In this document: piece by piece, positions 1 through 8,498 of the stretch
Position numbering within the stretch: position 1 is the first letter of the stretch
Layout of the letters: the number at the start of each line of letters is the position of its first letter
DNA from: Aquimarina macrocephali JAMB N27
GTDB lineage: Bacteria; Bacteroidota; Bacteroidia; Flavobacteriales; Flavobacteriaceae
Assembly: GCF_000520995.1 (NCBI RefSeq)
Contig: NZ_JACA01000033.1
Coordinates: 62,001 to 126,000, forward strand
Length of the DNA stretch: 64,000 nucleotides
Direction: 5' to 3'
Notes under the pieces: model-generated
The model's input: only the letters and a program-made list of their open reading frames with translations
Databases searched by the model: none
Told to the model about the DNA's origin: nothing
Translations under genes and position numbers: made by a program

Positions 1-1
1 T

Positions 2-208
2 GAAGCTTATATCGAAGAGTATAAAAAAGCAGTAGAAAGTAAGGATATGACAGCTTTCGCTTCTCTTGGAGAACAAGGACAAAAATTAGGAACACAAGCT
101 CAGGAAGTAATGGGGAATCTTTCTGCAGATGATGTGAAAAAACTAAGTGATTATATGCAGAAAAAATCTGCACAGTTACAAGAACTGTCCAAAAAAATGA
201 TGCAATAA
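2..208 (+). CDS. C-terminal fragment of an unidentified helical protein (5' end outside window)
   Basis: An open frame enters from the left edge and stops with TAA at 206-208, giving the last 68 residues of a protein. The fragment is rich in Lys, Gln, Glu and Ala, ends in KKMMQ and looks fully alpha-helical, with heptad-like spacing around QAQEVMGNLSADD and KLSDYMQKKSAQLQEL. It is followed 42 bases later by a strong terminator hairpin, supporting that this is a real gene end. No family can be named from the fragment; small secreted helical proteins or lipoproteins of this composition are common in flavobacteria. Confidence 0.6.
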   Translation, partial: EAYIEEYKKAVESKDMTAFASLGEQGQKLGTQAQEVMGNLSADDVKKLSDYMQKKSAQLQELSKKMMQ

Positions 209-249
209 CAAGTTTAGTTATCTATTAGTTTAGTTAGTGGGTTGAGTTT

Positions 250-284
250 GGCAGGCCTTATTCTATATTAGAATGAGGCCTGCC
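250..284 (+). terminator. Intrinsic terminator of the left-edge gene
   Basis: A 15-bp stem (GGCAGGCCTTATTCT at 250-264 pairing with 270-284, one G-T wobble) closes a 5-base loop and is followed by a T-rich stretch. It lies just past the stop at 208 and isolates that gene from the imelysin promoter. Confidence 0.75.
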
Positions 285-375
285 GTTGTATTATATAATG
301 AAATATGAGCCTGTAAACAGGATAAACTTCTGATAGTGAAGTAGTAATATTTATTTAAATTTAATCTAAATAAAG

Positions 376-406
376 TTGTTTTTGTAGCATCTAAAAAATA
401 TATTTG
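376..406 (+). promoter_or_regulatory. Bacteroidetes sigma-A promoter for the imelysin cluster
   Basis: TTG at 376-378, a 20-bp spacer and TATATTTG at 399-406 match the Bacteroidetes housekeeping consensus TTG-N(17-23)-TAnnTTTG. The start codon of the imelysin gene follows 34 bases later at 441. Confidence 0.65.
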
Positions 407-440
407 CTCCTTATTTTAAAACGGTCTAAATAAGTATAAG

Positions 441-1622
441 ATGAAAAAGACACTAATTGGATATTATTTTTTAAGTGTGATGGTATTAGGAGCAGTTTCG
501 TGCTCTAGTGATGATGATAACTCGAACCCGACTGATCAATCGGTTGCTGAGAAGTCTGCAGTAATAGAAAACTACGCAAATCTTGTATTCAAAAATTATC
601 AGGATGCATATGATGGAGCTAAAGCAATGCAAACCGCTATCAATACATTTGTAGCAACACCTACTCAAGTAAATTTTGATGCCGCAAAAGCAGCATGGAA
701 AACAGCTCGAGAAACATATGGACAAACAGAAGCCTTTAGGTTTGCAAGTGGTCCAATTGATGATAATGACGGTCCAGAAGGAGTATTGAATGCTTGGCCA
801 TTAGATGAAAACTATGTTGATTATGTAAGTGGTAATGCTAATTCAGGAATTATTAATGATCCAACTACACATCCTACTATTAATAAAGCAGCATTAGAAG
901 TATTAAACGAGGATGGGGGCGAAAAAAATATTAGTGTAGGATATCATGCTATCGAATTTCTTTTATGGGGACAAGATAACTCTCTCCCTTCAGCAAAAGA
1001 AGCAGGTCAACGACCATTTACTGATTTTGTTGATGGAGGTACTGCATCCAATCAAAGTAGAAGAAGAGATTATTTAGCAGTTTGTGCAGATTTACTTCTT
1101 GATCATCTCCAGTTGCTATTAGATGAATGGAAAGTTAATGGTACATACCGTTCAACATTTTTAGCTTTAGAAGCAGATGTTGCTTTAAAAAATATGCTTA
1201 CGGGAATCTCTACACTTGCCAAATCCGAATTAGCTGGAGAACGAGTTTTTGTAGCGTATGATAACCAGAATCAAGAAGATGAACACTCTTGTTTTAGTGA
1301 TAATACGCATAGAGATTTGCGATTAAATCTAGCTGGAGTTGCTAATGTATTTAGAGGAAGTTATACGACTATAAATGGTAGTTCTTTAGAAGATTTGATA
1401 ACGAAAAAAAATGCAACCTTAGGTGCAGAGATCACAGCACAATTGGCAGCTGCTGAATCAGCAGTAAATGCAACAGCTACACCTTTTGATTTTGCAATTT
1501 CTGATGCTGCTGAAAGACCAAAGGTAATAGCGGCAGTAAATGCACTTAGAGCTTTGGGAGATAAATTTGTTGAAGGAGGTAATGTACTAGGGATTACTGT
1601 ATCTTCAGATTTACCTGAGTAA
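441..1622 (+). CDS. Imelysin-family (peptidase M75, IrpA-like) lipoprotein
   Basis: Predicted outer-membrane or periplasmic-face lipoprotein of 393 aa. The signal peptide ends in a lipobox with Cys21 (AVSC) and an Asp/Asn-rich stretch follows. The imelysin fold covers about residues 36-350. The family motif GxHxxE is present as GYHAIE at 167-172, followed by FLLWGQD. Imelysins (EfeO/IrpA relatives) bind iron or other metals in the periplasm; despite the peptidase name most are thought not to be proteases. It is the first gene of a four-gene set with a di-heme oxidoreductase, a second imelysin and an HTTM membrane protein, which fits metal acquisition. The promoter at 376-406 is its own; a hairpin at 1650-1680 may reduce read-through into the next gene. 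Confidence 0.88.
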   Translation: MKKTLIGYYFLSVMVLGAVSCSSDDDNSNPTDQSVAEKSAVIENYANLVFKNYQDAYDGAKAMQTAINTFVATPTQVNFDAAKAAWKTARETYGQTEAFRFASGPIDDNDGPEGVLNAWPLDENYVDYVSGNANSGIINDPTTHPTINKAALEVLNEDGGEKNISVGYHAIEFLLWGQDNSLPSAKEAGQRPFTDFVDGGTASNQSRRRDYLAVCADLLLDHLQLLLDEWKVNGTYRSTFLALEADVALKNMLTGISTLAKSELAGERVFVAYDNQNQEDEHSCFSDNTHRDLRLNLAGVANVFRGSYTTINGSSLEDLITKKNATLGAEITAQLAAAESAVNATATPFDFAISDAAERPKVIAAVNALRALGDKFVEGGNVLGITVSSDLPE

Positions 1623-1649
1623 GGTAACCTTTTTACCAAAAAATTAATG

Positions 1650-1684
1650 AAATCAGAACCTTATTATAGGGTTCTGATTTTGTC
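1650..1684 (+). terminator. Terminator or attenuator between imelysin and di-heme gene
   Basis: AAATCAGAACC (1650-1660) pairs perfectly with GGTTCTGATTT (1670-1680) over a 9-base loop, then TTTTG. The stem is good and the T-tract short, so partial termination inside the cluster is likely, leaving the first imelysin expressed at a higher level. Confidence 0.55.
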
Positions 1685-1701
1685 GTTGAAAAATAGAATA
1701 G

Positions 1702-3111
1702 ATGTTACATAAATTTTTACTTAAATATATACTACTCTTTAGTATTCTTTTACTACTTGCAAGTTGCAATAACGATGATGATTCTGATTATGTGATTTTG
1801 ACACCAGAAAAGAATGAAGCTTTTTCTGGCGGAGAAACTACGGTTTTTGATGTATCTCAAAATGCTTTTGGTTTTCAGGCACCAAATCTGGATGAAGAAA
1901 ATGGATTGTTTTTTTTTACAGGAAACTCTTTATTTAACCAAAATTGGGTAACAGCTCCTGCATCAACAACAGCCAGAGATGGATTAGGACCACTTTTTAA
2001 TTCTCGTTCATGCTCTGGATGCCATTTTAAAGATGGGCGAGGACGTGCGCCAAAATTTGATGGAGAAAAATCCACAGGGTTATTATTCAGACTTAGTATT
2101 CCGGGGACCAATACAGTAGGAGGGAACCTTCCTGATCCTAATTATGGAGGGCAATTTCAGGATGGTGTTATACCAGGGATTTTGGTAGAAGGAGATATAA
2201 AAATCACATACGAACCTATAGAAGTGACCTATCCAGATGGAACTAGTGTTGCTTTACAAAAACCTAATTATAGTTTTATAAATTTAAATTACGGTCCGCT
2301 TGCTGCGAATGTTCAGATTTCGCCCAGAGTTGCAAATCAAATGATCGGCCTTGGTTTACTGGATGCGGTTCCTGAGAGTACATTATTAAGTTTTGCTGAT
2401 GAAACAGATAGTAATAAAGATGGTATCTCGGGAAAACCTAACTATGTGTATGATATAGAAACCCAATCAGTTAAAATTGGACGTTTTGGCTGGAAAAGTA
2501 ACCAACCCAATTTAAAACAACAAGTGGCAGGAGCTTTTTCTGGAGATATGGGAATTAGTTCTTCCTTATTTCCAGATGAAAATTGCCCTCCTGGAGTAGA
2601 TTGTAACACCATAGCTAATGGAGGAACACCAGAGATTACAGATGAAAACCTTGATAAAGTTGCTCTTTATTCGAGTACACTTGCCGTTCCTGGTCGAAGG
2701 GATCATGATAAACAAGAGATATTAGAAGGAAAACAATTATTCGAAAAATCCAACTGTGTAGCTTGTCATATTCCAGTAATGAATACCGGAACACACACTA
2801 TAAAAGCATTAGAAAACCAAACGATTCGACCATATACCGATTTATTACTTCATGATATGGGGGATGGTTTGGCTGATAATACACCTGACTTTAAAGCTAC
2901 CGGAAAAGAATGGCGTACACCACCATTATGGGGTATTGGACTTATAGAAACGGTAAACAATCATACTAATTTACTTCACGATGGTCGCGCTCGTACTATC
3001 GAAGAAGCCATTTTGTGGCATGATGGAGAAGCAACAGCTTCTAAGAAAGAATTTATGAATCTGGCAGAAGCAGACAGAACTAAACTAATCAACTTTATCA
3101 AATCATTATAG
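1702..3111 (+). CDS. Di-heme oxidoreductase lipoprotein (DUF1111 / DHOR family)
   Basis: A 469-aa exported lipoprotein with signal MLHKFLLKYILLFSILLLL and lipobox Cys near residue 22 (LLASC). Two cytochrome c heme-attachment motifs are present: CSGCH at 104-108 and CVACH at 352-356, the layout of the DUF1111 di-heme thiol-oxidoreductase-like family. The length is normal for the family. These proteins commonly sit beside imelysins in Bacteroidetes and Proteobacteria, and a redox step on periplasmic iron or copper is a reasonable inference, not proven. The next gene starts directly after its stop (3111/3112), so the two are translationally linked. Confidence 0.9.
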   Translation: MLHKFLLKYILLFSILLLLASCNNDDDSDYVILTPEKNEAFSGGETTVFDVSQNAFGFQAPNLDEENGLFFFTGNSLFNQNWVTAPASTTARDGLGPLFNSRSCSGCHFKDGRGRAPKFDGEKSTGLLFRLSIPGTNTVGGNLPDPNYGGQFQDGVIPGILVEGDIKITYEPIEVTYPDGTSVALQKPNYSFINLNYGPLAANVQISPRVANQMIGLGLLDAVPESTLLSFADETDSNKDGISGKPNYVYDIETQSVKIGRFGWKSNQPNLKQQVAGAFSGDMGISSSLFPDENCPPGVDCNTIANGGTPEITDENLDKVALYSSTLAVPGRRDHDKQEILEGKQLFEKSNCVACHIPVMNTGTHTIKALENQTIRPYTDLLLHDMGDGLADNTPDFKATGKEWRTPPLWGIGLIETVNNHTNLLHDGRARTIEEAILWHDGEATASKKEFMNLAEADRTKLINFIKSL

Positions 3112-4230
3112 ATGAATTTTTCAATAAAAAAAATATATACAACCGTTGTATTATTAGGGGTAATTATTAGTTCTTCATTCATTAGTTGTGAAGATGATTC
3201 AGAATATACTTCAGAAGTGCAATTCTATAAAAAAAATCAGCTTACCAATATATACACTAATGAAATTGCACCACTTAATGTAAATTTTGTCGAGCAATCA
3301 GAACTATTAGAACAATCTATTAAACGTTTTCAGAATGAAATAACACTAGCTAATTTACAATTGGTTCAGGAACAATGGAAAGCTGTACAATTGGTTTGGA
3401 AACAATTAGAACTTTATGATTTAGGAAATGTTGCCAATAGTTTTATTAGCTTCGAAATCAATCGCTGGCCTACTGATACACAAAGAATTGATGAAAATAT
3501 AATAGGAACAGAAGTACTTAACACAAATTTTATAGCATCAATTGGATCTTCATCAAAAGGAATTTCTGGTATAGAATACCTTATTTTTTCTTCGGAAGGA
3601 AAGACAGCTACACTCAATAGATTTACAACAGATGAAAACGCTGTACGCAGACTTGAGTATCTGGTAGCTTTAAGCGAAAATTTAAAGACAAAATCTGTTG
3701 AGTTAAAGAACCTTTGGGAAACAAATGAAGAAAGTTTTACCAGTGCATTAGAAAATGGAATCAGCGGTAGCCAAAATCAGATTATTAATGCTATGGTCAC
3801 TTTGATTGAAGAAATTATAATCTCAAAACTGGGTAGCCCACTAGGAGATTCTAATGGAGGTACCATCGAGTCTGAACGTTTAGAAGCCTATTATAGTGGG
3901 TTTTCTAAAGAAATACTACAACAACACCTTGTAGCATTAAAACGATGTTATACCGGTGACTTTGCGCAAACACCTTTTCGTGTAGGGTTTGATGATTTCT
4001 TAACCCTTATCGGAAGTGAGAATTTTTCTAATAAAATTATAACTCAGTTTTCCGTTTGTCAGTCCAGACTAGATGACATCAAAGGAACATTAAAAGAAGA
4101 GATAACCTCTAATCCAGAAGCAGTGACTGCACTTAAGGATTCGTTTAGAGATTTATTAGTATTGGTTAAGGTAGATATGGCTAATGTACTTGGATCTACA
4201 ATAACATTTAATGATAACGACGGTGATTAA
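3112..4230 (+). CDS. Second imelysin-family lipoprotein, lacking the motif histidine
   Basis: A 372-aa lipoprotein with lipobox Cys near residue 26 (SFISC) followed by acidic residues. The imelysin fold is recognisable by W-rich helices near residues 89-97 (QWKAVQLVWKQ), the FEINRWPTD segment and GISGIEYLIF near 150-159. At the position where the first imelysin has GYHAIE this one has GISGIE, so the motif His is missing while the Glu is kept. It starts immediately after the di-heme gene and overlaps the HTTM gene by 20 bases, a tight operon. A division of labour between a His-containing and a His-less imelysin around a di-heme enzyme is suggested by the arrangement. Confidence 0.83.
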   Translation: MNFSIKKIYTTVVLLGVIISSSFISCEDDSEYTSEVQFYKKNQLTNIYTNEIAPLNVNFVEQSELLEQSIKRFQNEITLANLQLVQEQWKAVQLVWKQLELYDLGNVANSFISFEINRWPTDTQRIDENIIGTEVLNTNFIASIGSSSKGISGIEYLIFSSEGKTATLNRFTTDENAVRRLEYLVALSENLKTKSVELKNLWETNEESFTSALENGISGSQNQIINAMVTLIEEIIISKLGSPLGDSNGGTIESERLEAYYSGFSKEILQQHLVALKRCYTGDFAQTPFRVGFDDFLTLIGSENFSNKIITQFSVCQSRLDDIKGTLKEEITSNPEAVTALKDSFRDLLVLVKVDMANVLGSTITFNDNDGD

Positions 4231-5548
4231 AAGAATATACGAAATATTCAGCAAATCCACTTCAATACTACCCTTGGCGATTTATAGAATCGCCTTTGGT
4301 TTTTTAATGTGTTTTTCGCAATTGCGATTTATGTATAAAGGTTGGATTGAAGATTGTTATACCTCACCAAAATTTCATTTCACCTATCAATATTTTGATT
4401 GGATACAGCCATTAGATACTACAATTATGTACATAATAGTTGGTGCATCTGCTGTATTTGCCTTATTTGTCGGATTAGGAATGTTGTATAGAGTATCTGT
4501 TGTTTTATTTTTTATATCGTTTACTTATTTAGAACTCATAGAGAAATCGTGGTATTTAAATCACTACTACTTTGCTTCATTGGTAGCTTTTTTGTTGATA
4601 TGGCTCCCCGCACATCGCAATTATAGTATAGATGCTTTAATACATAAAAACATACGATTATCCAAAGTGCCATCATGGACTATTATTGCTCTAAAATTGC
4701 AAATAGCAGTGGTGTATATCTTTGGCGGAATTGCAAAATTAAAATCAGATTGGCTTTTTGAAGCACAACCCCTCAAAATATGGCTTGGGGCTAGAACAGA
4801 TATTCCATTAATAGGAGAGTTGTTTCAATATGATAGTACTGCATATGCATTTAGCTGGATAGGTATGGTATATGACTTAAGTATTCCTTTTTTATTATGG
4901 AATAAGCGTTGTAGACCATGGGCCTATATATTGGTTATCATTTTTCATATGTTAACCTATATTCTTTTTAATATCGGTATGTTCCCGTGGCTAATGATGG
5001 CAGGAAGTTTAATATTTATTACTGCAGATGAATGGAAAGCTATTGGTAAAAAAATAAGAATCTCCATAAAGGGATTACCCGCGATTACTACAAAGGAATA
5101 TAAGACTAGTAAAATTGCAATACCCTTATTGTTGATTTATTTTGTTTTTCAATTTACATTTCCATTACGACACACAATACTTACAGATCATCTTTTGTGG
5201 ACAGAGAATGGTCTTCGGTTTTCATGGCATGTAATGATTATGGAAAAAAATGGATTTATAGAATTTACAATAGTTGATCACGAAAATCAGAAAAAATTTA
5301 CGGTGTATCCTTCGCAACATTTAACGGTTATACAAGAAAAACAAATGAGTTTTCAACCCGATATGATCTGGCAATTCGCACACTATTTAAAAAAAGAATA
5401 TAACAAAAGAGGAATTGAAAATATGTCGATATATGTAAACTCAAAAGTTTCTCTTAATGGCAGGCCATCACAATTATTTATCGACCCAAAAACTGATCTG
5501 CTAGCAATTAAAGATGTCGATGATATTTATAGACATGTTATGAGATAA
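4211..5548 (+). CDS. HTTM-domain multi-pass membrane protein
   Basis: A 445-aa inner-membrane protein that starts inside the 3' end of the second imelysin. An HTTM (vitamin-K-dependent carboxylase-related) domain is suggested by its N-terminal segment LAIYRIAFGFLMCF, many transmembrane helices in residues 18-275, the sequence YLNHYYFASLVAFLLIWLP near 118-136, and a further helix near residue 300. The last 130 residues are soluble and basic. HTTM proteins are routinely the last gene of imelysin/DUF1111 clusters; their reaction there is not established. The stop is close to the convergent HxlR gene (5581). Confidence 0.85.
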   Translation: MITTVIKRIYEIFSKSTSILPLAIYRIAFGFLMCFSQLRFMYKGWIEDCYTSPKFHFTYQYFDWIQPLDTTIMYIIVGASAVFALFVGLGMLYRVSVVLFFISFTYLELIEKSWYLNHYYFASLVAFLLIWLPAHRNYSIDALIHKNIRLSKVPSWTIIALKLQIAVVYIFGGIAKLKSDWLFEAQPLKIWLGARTDIPLIGELFQYDSTAYAFSWIGMVYDLSIPFLLWNKRCRPWAYILVIIFHMLTYILFNIGMFPWLMMAGSLIFITADEWKAIGKKIRISIKGLPAITTKEYKTSKIAIPLLLIYFVFQFTFPLRHTILTDHLLWTENGLRFSWHVMIMEKNGFIEFTIVDHENQKKFTVYPSQHLTVIQEKQMSFQPDMIWQFAHYLKKEYNKRGIENMSIYVNSKVSLNGRPSQLFIDPKTDLLAIKDVDDIYRHVMR

Positions 5549-5580
5549 TTTTTAATGACTTACTCATGATTAGTTGCATT

Positions 5581-5934
5581 TTATTTTTTAATAATCTCTT
5601 TTCTGTGATTAAGCCCCCAATCTATAATTTCGACTATTAAATTATCTAACGTTTTCCCGTGTTCTGTTAAGGAGTATTCAACAGTAATAGGTTTAGTATC
5701 TTTTACTGTTCGGGTGATCAGTTTATTTAATTCGAGTTCTTGTAAATCATTTGATAATTTTTTTGGAGCTATTCCATCTAAAGCTCGCTTTAATTCCATA
5801 AATCGCATGGTCCCACCTCGAAGCAAAGTACCCATTATTTGTATTTTCCATTTACCAGATAGCAATTCCATAGTGTCTTTAATAGCTCTTAATTGCTGTA
5901 CGCATTCTTTTGATAAGGGTTCTTCTTGCTGCAT
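5581..5934 (-). CDS. HxlR-family winged-helix transcriptional regulator
   Basis: A 117-aa DNA-binding protein of typical HxlR length. The conserved N-terminal Cys (residue 11, in CVQQL), the segment ELLSGKWKIQIMGTL, the recognition region RFMELKRALDGIAPKKLSNDLQELE and the wing PITVEYSLTEHGKTL are all visible. HxlR proteins sense electrophiles or redox stress, often through that Cys. It is divergent from the membrane protein/YdhR pair starting at 6040, its likely target, and a perfect 14-bp inverted repeat lies at 5948-5961 just upstream of its own start. Confidence 0.92.
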   Translation of the reverse strand: MQQEEPLSKECVQQLRAIKDTMELLSGKWKIQIMGTLLRGGTMRFMELKRALDGIAPKKLSNDLQELELNKLITRTVKDTKPITVEYSLTEHGKTLDNLIVEIIDWGLNHRKEIIKK

Positions 5935-5947
5935 TTTAGTTTAATAG

Positions 5948-6014
5948 TTTCCTAAAGGAAATTAGTATCTTTTTGTAAATAAGTATCAAAAGTAAACTAT
6001 ATATTCTAATTTTG
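5948..6014. promoter_or_regulatory. Divergent control region with candidate HxlR operator
   Basis: TTTCCT-AA-AGGAAA is a perfect inverted repeat at 5948-5961, 14 bases upstream of the HxlR start codon on the minus strand. On the plus strand TAATTTTG at 6007-6014 matches the -7 consensus TAnnTTTG, 26 bases before the start codon at 6040. Binding of the regulator to the repeat is inferred from position. Confidence 0.5.
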
Positions 6015-6039
6015 TAGTGTAAAACAAAAAAGTTACGAT

Positions 6040-6417
6040 ATGAGTACCAAAACATTTTTAACAATTCACGGAGTAATTTATATAGTCTTTGGGCTGGGTT
6101 TATTTTTTATTCCGAATCTATTATGGCCAAACTACGGACTTGAATTGAACGACAAATATTCAGTTTTTTTGTCACAGCACACTACTATTTTTTTAGGAGG
6201 AATTGCTGTTATTAGTCTGTTGTTTAGAGATGTAAAAGAAAAAAGTGTGTATGCGAAAAAGATCTTGACGGGTTTGTTATGGACAAATATATTGGGAGTA
6301 ATTATAACACTGTATGCAATTTACACTGGTATTTTCTATGGTTTTGGTTGGTCTGATCCAATATTTTTTACTTTACTATCTATAGTAAGTTATATAAAAT
6401 TGAAACATAATCAATAA
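6040..6417 (+). CDS. Small four-helix membrane protein, unknown function
   Basis: A 125-aa hydrophobic protein with about four membrane spans near residues 6-26, 43-62, 72-95 and 100-118; the first loop contains WPNYGLEL. No family is recognised with certainty; it resembles small DoxX- or DUF4345-like membrane proteins. It is followed after 30 bases by a YdhR-like gene and divergent from an HxlR regulator, which suggests a small stress-induced unit handling a quinone or electrophile, by analogy with other HxlR-controlled pairs. Confidence 0.72.
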   Translation: MSTKTFLTIHGVIYIVFGLGLFFIPNLLWPNYGLELNDKYSVFLSQHTTIFLGGIAVISLLFRDVKEKSVYAKKILTGLLWTNILGVIITLYAIYTGIFYGFGWSDPIFFTLLSIVSYIKLKHNQ

Positions 6418-6447
6418 AAATAAAATAGTAATTAAAATTTAAGAACA

Positions 6448-6759
6448 ATGAGTATACTAAAAATTTGGGACCTCCATTTAAAATATGATGGTCCAGTAAC
6501 ACAGGAGTTTATGGAAGGTAATAAAAATCTGGCAAAAAGTATTGCTGAAGAAGAAGGTGTTATTTGGAAAATATGGACTCATGAAGAAGGAACAAACCAT
6601 TTTGGGTCGACTTATTTATTCAAAAATGAAGAGTATCTAAAGAAATATAGAGAAATGCATATTAAAAGACTTAATGGAATAGGTATAACCGAAATAACAG
6701 ACTATACTTTTGATGTGTTAGAGGATTTAAGTAAAATTAACAATGCACCTTTAGAGTAA
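6448..6759 (+). CDS. YdhR-like putative monooxygenase (dimeric alpha/beta barrel)
   Basis: A 103-aa cytoplasmic protein matching the YdhR/ROX putative monooxygenase family in length and motifs: an initial strand LKIWDLHLKY, the helix EFMEGNKNLAKSIAEEEG, the strand VIWKIWTHEEGT, then GSTYLFKNEEYLKKYREMH. Members form ferredoxin-like dimers related to quinol monooxygenases; the substrate is unknown. Probably co-transcribed with the preceding membrane protein under HxlR control. Confidence 0.8.
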   Translation: MSILKIWDLHLKYDGPVTQEFMEGNKNLAKSIAEEEGVIWKIWTHEEGTNHFGSTYLFKNEEYLKKYREMHIKRLNGIGITEITDYTFDVLEDLSKINNAPLE

Positions 6760-6782
6760 AAAATGATGAATTACTTTTTTTT

Positions 6783-7307
6783 TTAATCTTTAAAAATAGA
6801 GGGGTGACATATGTCTGTAAATTGTTCAACATCTTTTGCAGTAAGGAGTGTTGGGTACGACATTAATAGTAATTGTAAAGGTTTTTGACCTTCTGTCGAA
6901 GGTGGTACTTCATAATAATGTTGATTAAGTTTAAACCCGATTCTTTGGTAAAATTTTATTCTACGTTGGTTGATAGTAGTATTCGGTAATTCAACCTCTA
7001 ACAGAATTGGTTTGTCATTATTATTCATAAAATTTTCAAGGATTAATTTTCCGAATCCCTTATTTCTTTGTTCAGTAGATGTTGCAAAATGATCGATGTA
7101 TCTAAGTGTTTCAAAATCCCACCATAAGAGAAACCCTATCAATTTATTTTCATCAACCACGATATCAAAATGATAATTTGATTTCTTCATCACATGAGTC
7201 TGAGCATCCAATATTCTTCGCTCTTCTACAGGAAATGCATTCTCATAGAGTTCCCAGGCCTGGTGGAAATAATTATCTGAAATATTTTTAAGCCTTATTT
7301 GGTTCAT
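6783..7307 (-). CDS. GNAT-family N-acetyltransferase
   Basis: A 174-aa protein with the GNAT acetyl-CoA loop QRNKGFGK at 80-87 and the preceding beta strand RYIDHFATS. The C-terminal strand region includes KFYQRIGFKLNQHYYEVPP. The substrate cannot be told. It lies 24 bases downstream of the DJ-1/PfpI lipoprotein on the same strand, so the two probably form an operon. A long A/T run separates it from the convergent YdhR-like gene and may terminate both. Confidence 0.85.
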   Translation of the reverse strand: MNQIRLKNISDNYFHQAWELYENAFPVEERRILDAQTHVMKKSNYHFDIVVDENKLIGFLLWWDFETLRYIDHFATSTEQRNKGFGKLILENFMNNNDKPILLEVELPNTTINQRRIKFYQRIGFKLNQHYYEVPPSTEGQKPLQLLLMSYPTLLTAKDVEQFTDICHPSIFKD

Positions 7308-7331
7308 TGCGTGTCTTGTTGCTAGCTGTGC

Positions 7332-8087
7332 TTAGTTGTTCCAATTTTGAAGCCGCTCAAGATATAAATAACTTATGACAAACTTTCTATGCTCGAGACT
7401 GGTCATTTTTTCTAATAAGTTCAATGCGGAAACATAACTAGCCAAATTACCGTTTGAGGAGCTGAATTTTCCGTCCTCGACAAAAGTTACTAAACTATCA
7501 TTCTGTACTTTTAAATTCGGATAATCCTTTTGTAGTTGTATGCCACCACCAATCCATGTCACAATTTTGTGCCCGTCTGCAATTCCAGACTTACCGATTA
7601 GTTGAGCTCCAGCGCAATTACTCACGATATATTTAGTTTCGTTATTTTTCTCTTTTATGAAATCCACAATTTTGTCATTATGAACCTGTGCGTACATGTC
7701 ATAGGCACTTGGTATAAATAGGGCTGTTAGTTTCGGACAATTCTGGAAAGAGTAATCTGGTACAATTCTAATTCCTTCTTCTGTTATTATTGGATTTTCA
7801 GTTTCGGCTATGGTAATGACATTGAAAATTTGTTCTCCATCTACGGTCGGTTTTGCAAAAACATCAGATGTTGCAATGACCTCACCTTGAAGTACTCCGT
7901 TATACATTAAAAGTCCAATGGTTGGCAGATCCGATTTAAAAGGTTTTAGGTATTTGGCCTGGGTATCTGGTTTTTTTTCGGTGTAATTCGTTTCTTGATT
8001 TTCGGCCTTAGGTTTTGATTTATCCGTATTGCAACTCATCAGTATAGTCACAAGAATTATTGTTGTTATAATTCCAATTTTTTTCAT
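7332..8087 (-). CDS. DJ-1/PfpI-family lipoprotein
   Basis: A 251-aa lipoprotein: signal MKKIGIITTIILVTILMSC with lipobox Cys19, a Lys/Glu-rich linker, then a DJ-1/PfpI (ThiJ) domain from about residue 55. The nucleophile-elbow cysteine is Cys158 in SNCAGAQ, followed by IADGHKIVTW, as in the amidase-like half of GlxA/ThiJ proteins. An exported location is unusual for this fold. Its function is unknown; glyoxalase, chaperone or amidase activity has been reported in relatives. The upstream region carries a -7 element and a perfect 24-bp inverted repeat (8238-8261). Confidence 0.82.
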   Translation of the reverse strand: MKKIGIITTIILVTILMSCNTDKSKPKAENQETNYTEKKPDTQAKYLKPFKSDLPTIGLLMYNGVLQGEVIATSDVFAKPTVDGEQIFNVITIAETENPIITEEGIRIVPDYSFQNCPKLTALFIPSAYDMYAQVHNDKIVDFIKEKNNETKYIVSNCAGAQLIGKSGIADGHKIVTWIGGGIQLQKDYPNLKVQNDSLVTFVEDGKFSSSNGNLASYVSALNLLEKMTSLEHRKFVISYLYLERLQNWNN

Positions 8088-8498
8088 TGATCTCAGTTTT
8101 TCTTGTAATGTTGGCAGATTATTATCTATTACTTCTTCTTTGTTTCGTATAGCTAATACTTATTAGGCCAATGGAAGATGTTATTATTATTCCACTTAAA
8201 ACTAATTTAAAGCAAAGGTATGAGGACACTAGTAGATATTTCTTAATCTTGATTAAGAAATTGAATTATTTTCGTTTTGCTTTAATTTTTGAGAGTATAA
8301 ATAAGATTGAAATAGATTAGTTTCAATTCCTGAAACTTTTGTATAACGTTTAATGTATTTACCAAATTTGGATTCTCTTATACTGAGTGATTTTTTATTG
8401 TTGACAATGGCTTTATATCTAAAACGTAGTATGTAAAAAAGTACTAGTTTTTAGGATTAAAACAGAGTCAATTTTTTTCATTTTAATAGCTATGTTTT
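8088..8498. other. Intergenic region, 411 bases, between DJ-1/PfpI and serine hydrolase genes
   Basis: No coding frame is convincing. The left half holds the promoter and inverted repeat of the DJ-1/PfpI gene (8213-8261). The right half is AT-rich, downstream of the serine hydrolase stop, and shows nothing else recognisable. Confidence 0.5.
8213..8261 (-). promoter_or_regulatory. -7 element and perfect inverted repeat upstream of DJ-1/PfpI gene
   Basis: On the minus strand TACCTTTG (8220-8213) matches TAnnTTTG. Just upstream, ATTTCTTAATC (8238-8248), TT, and GATTAAGAAAT (8251-8261) make an 11-bp perfect inverted repeat sitting where the -33 region should be. This position fits a repressor or activator operator better than a terminator, as no T-tract follows. 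Confidence 0.5.
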
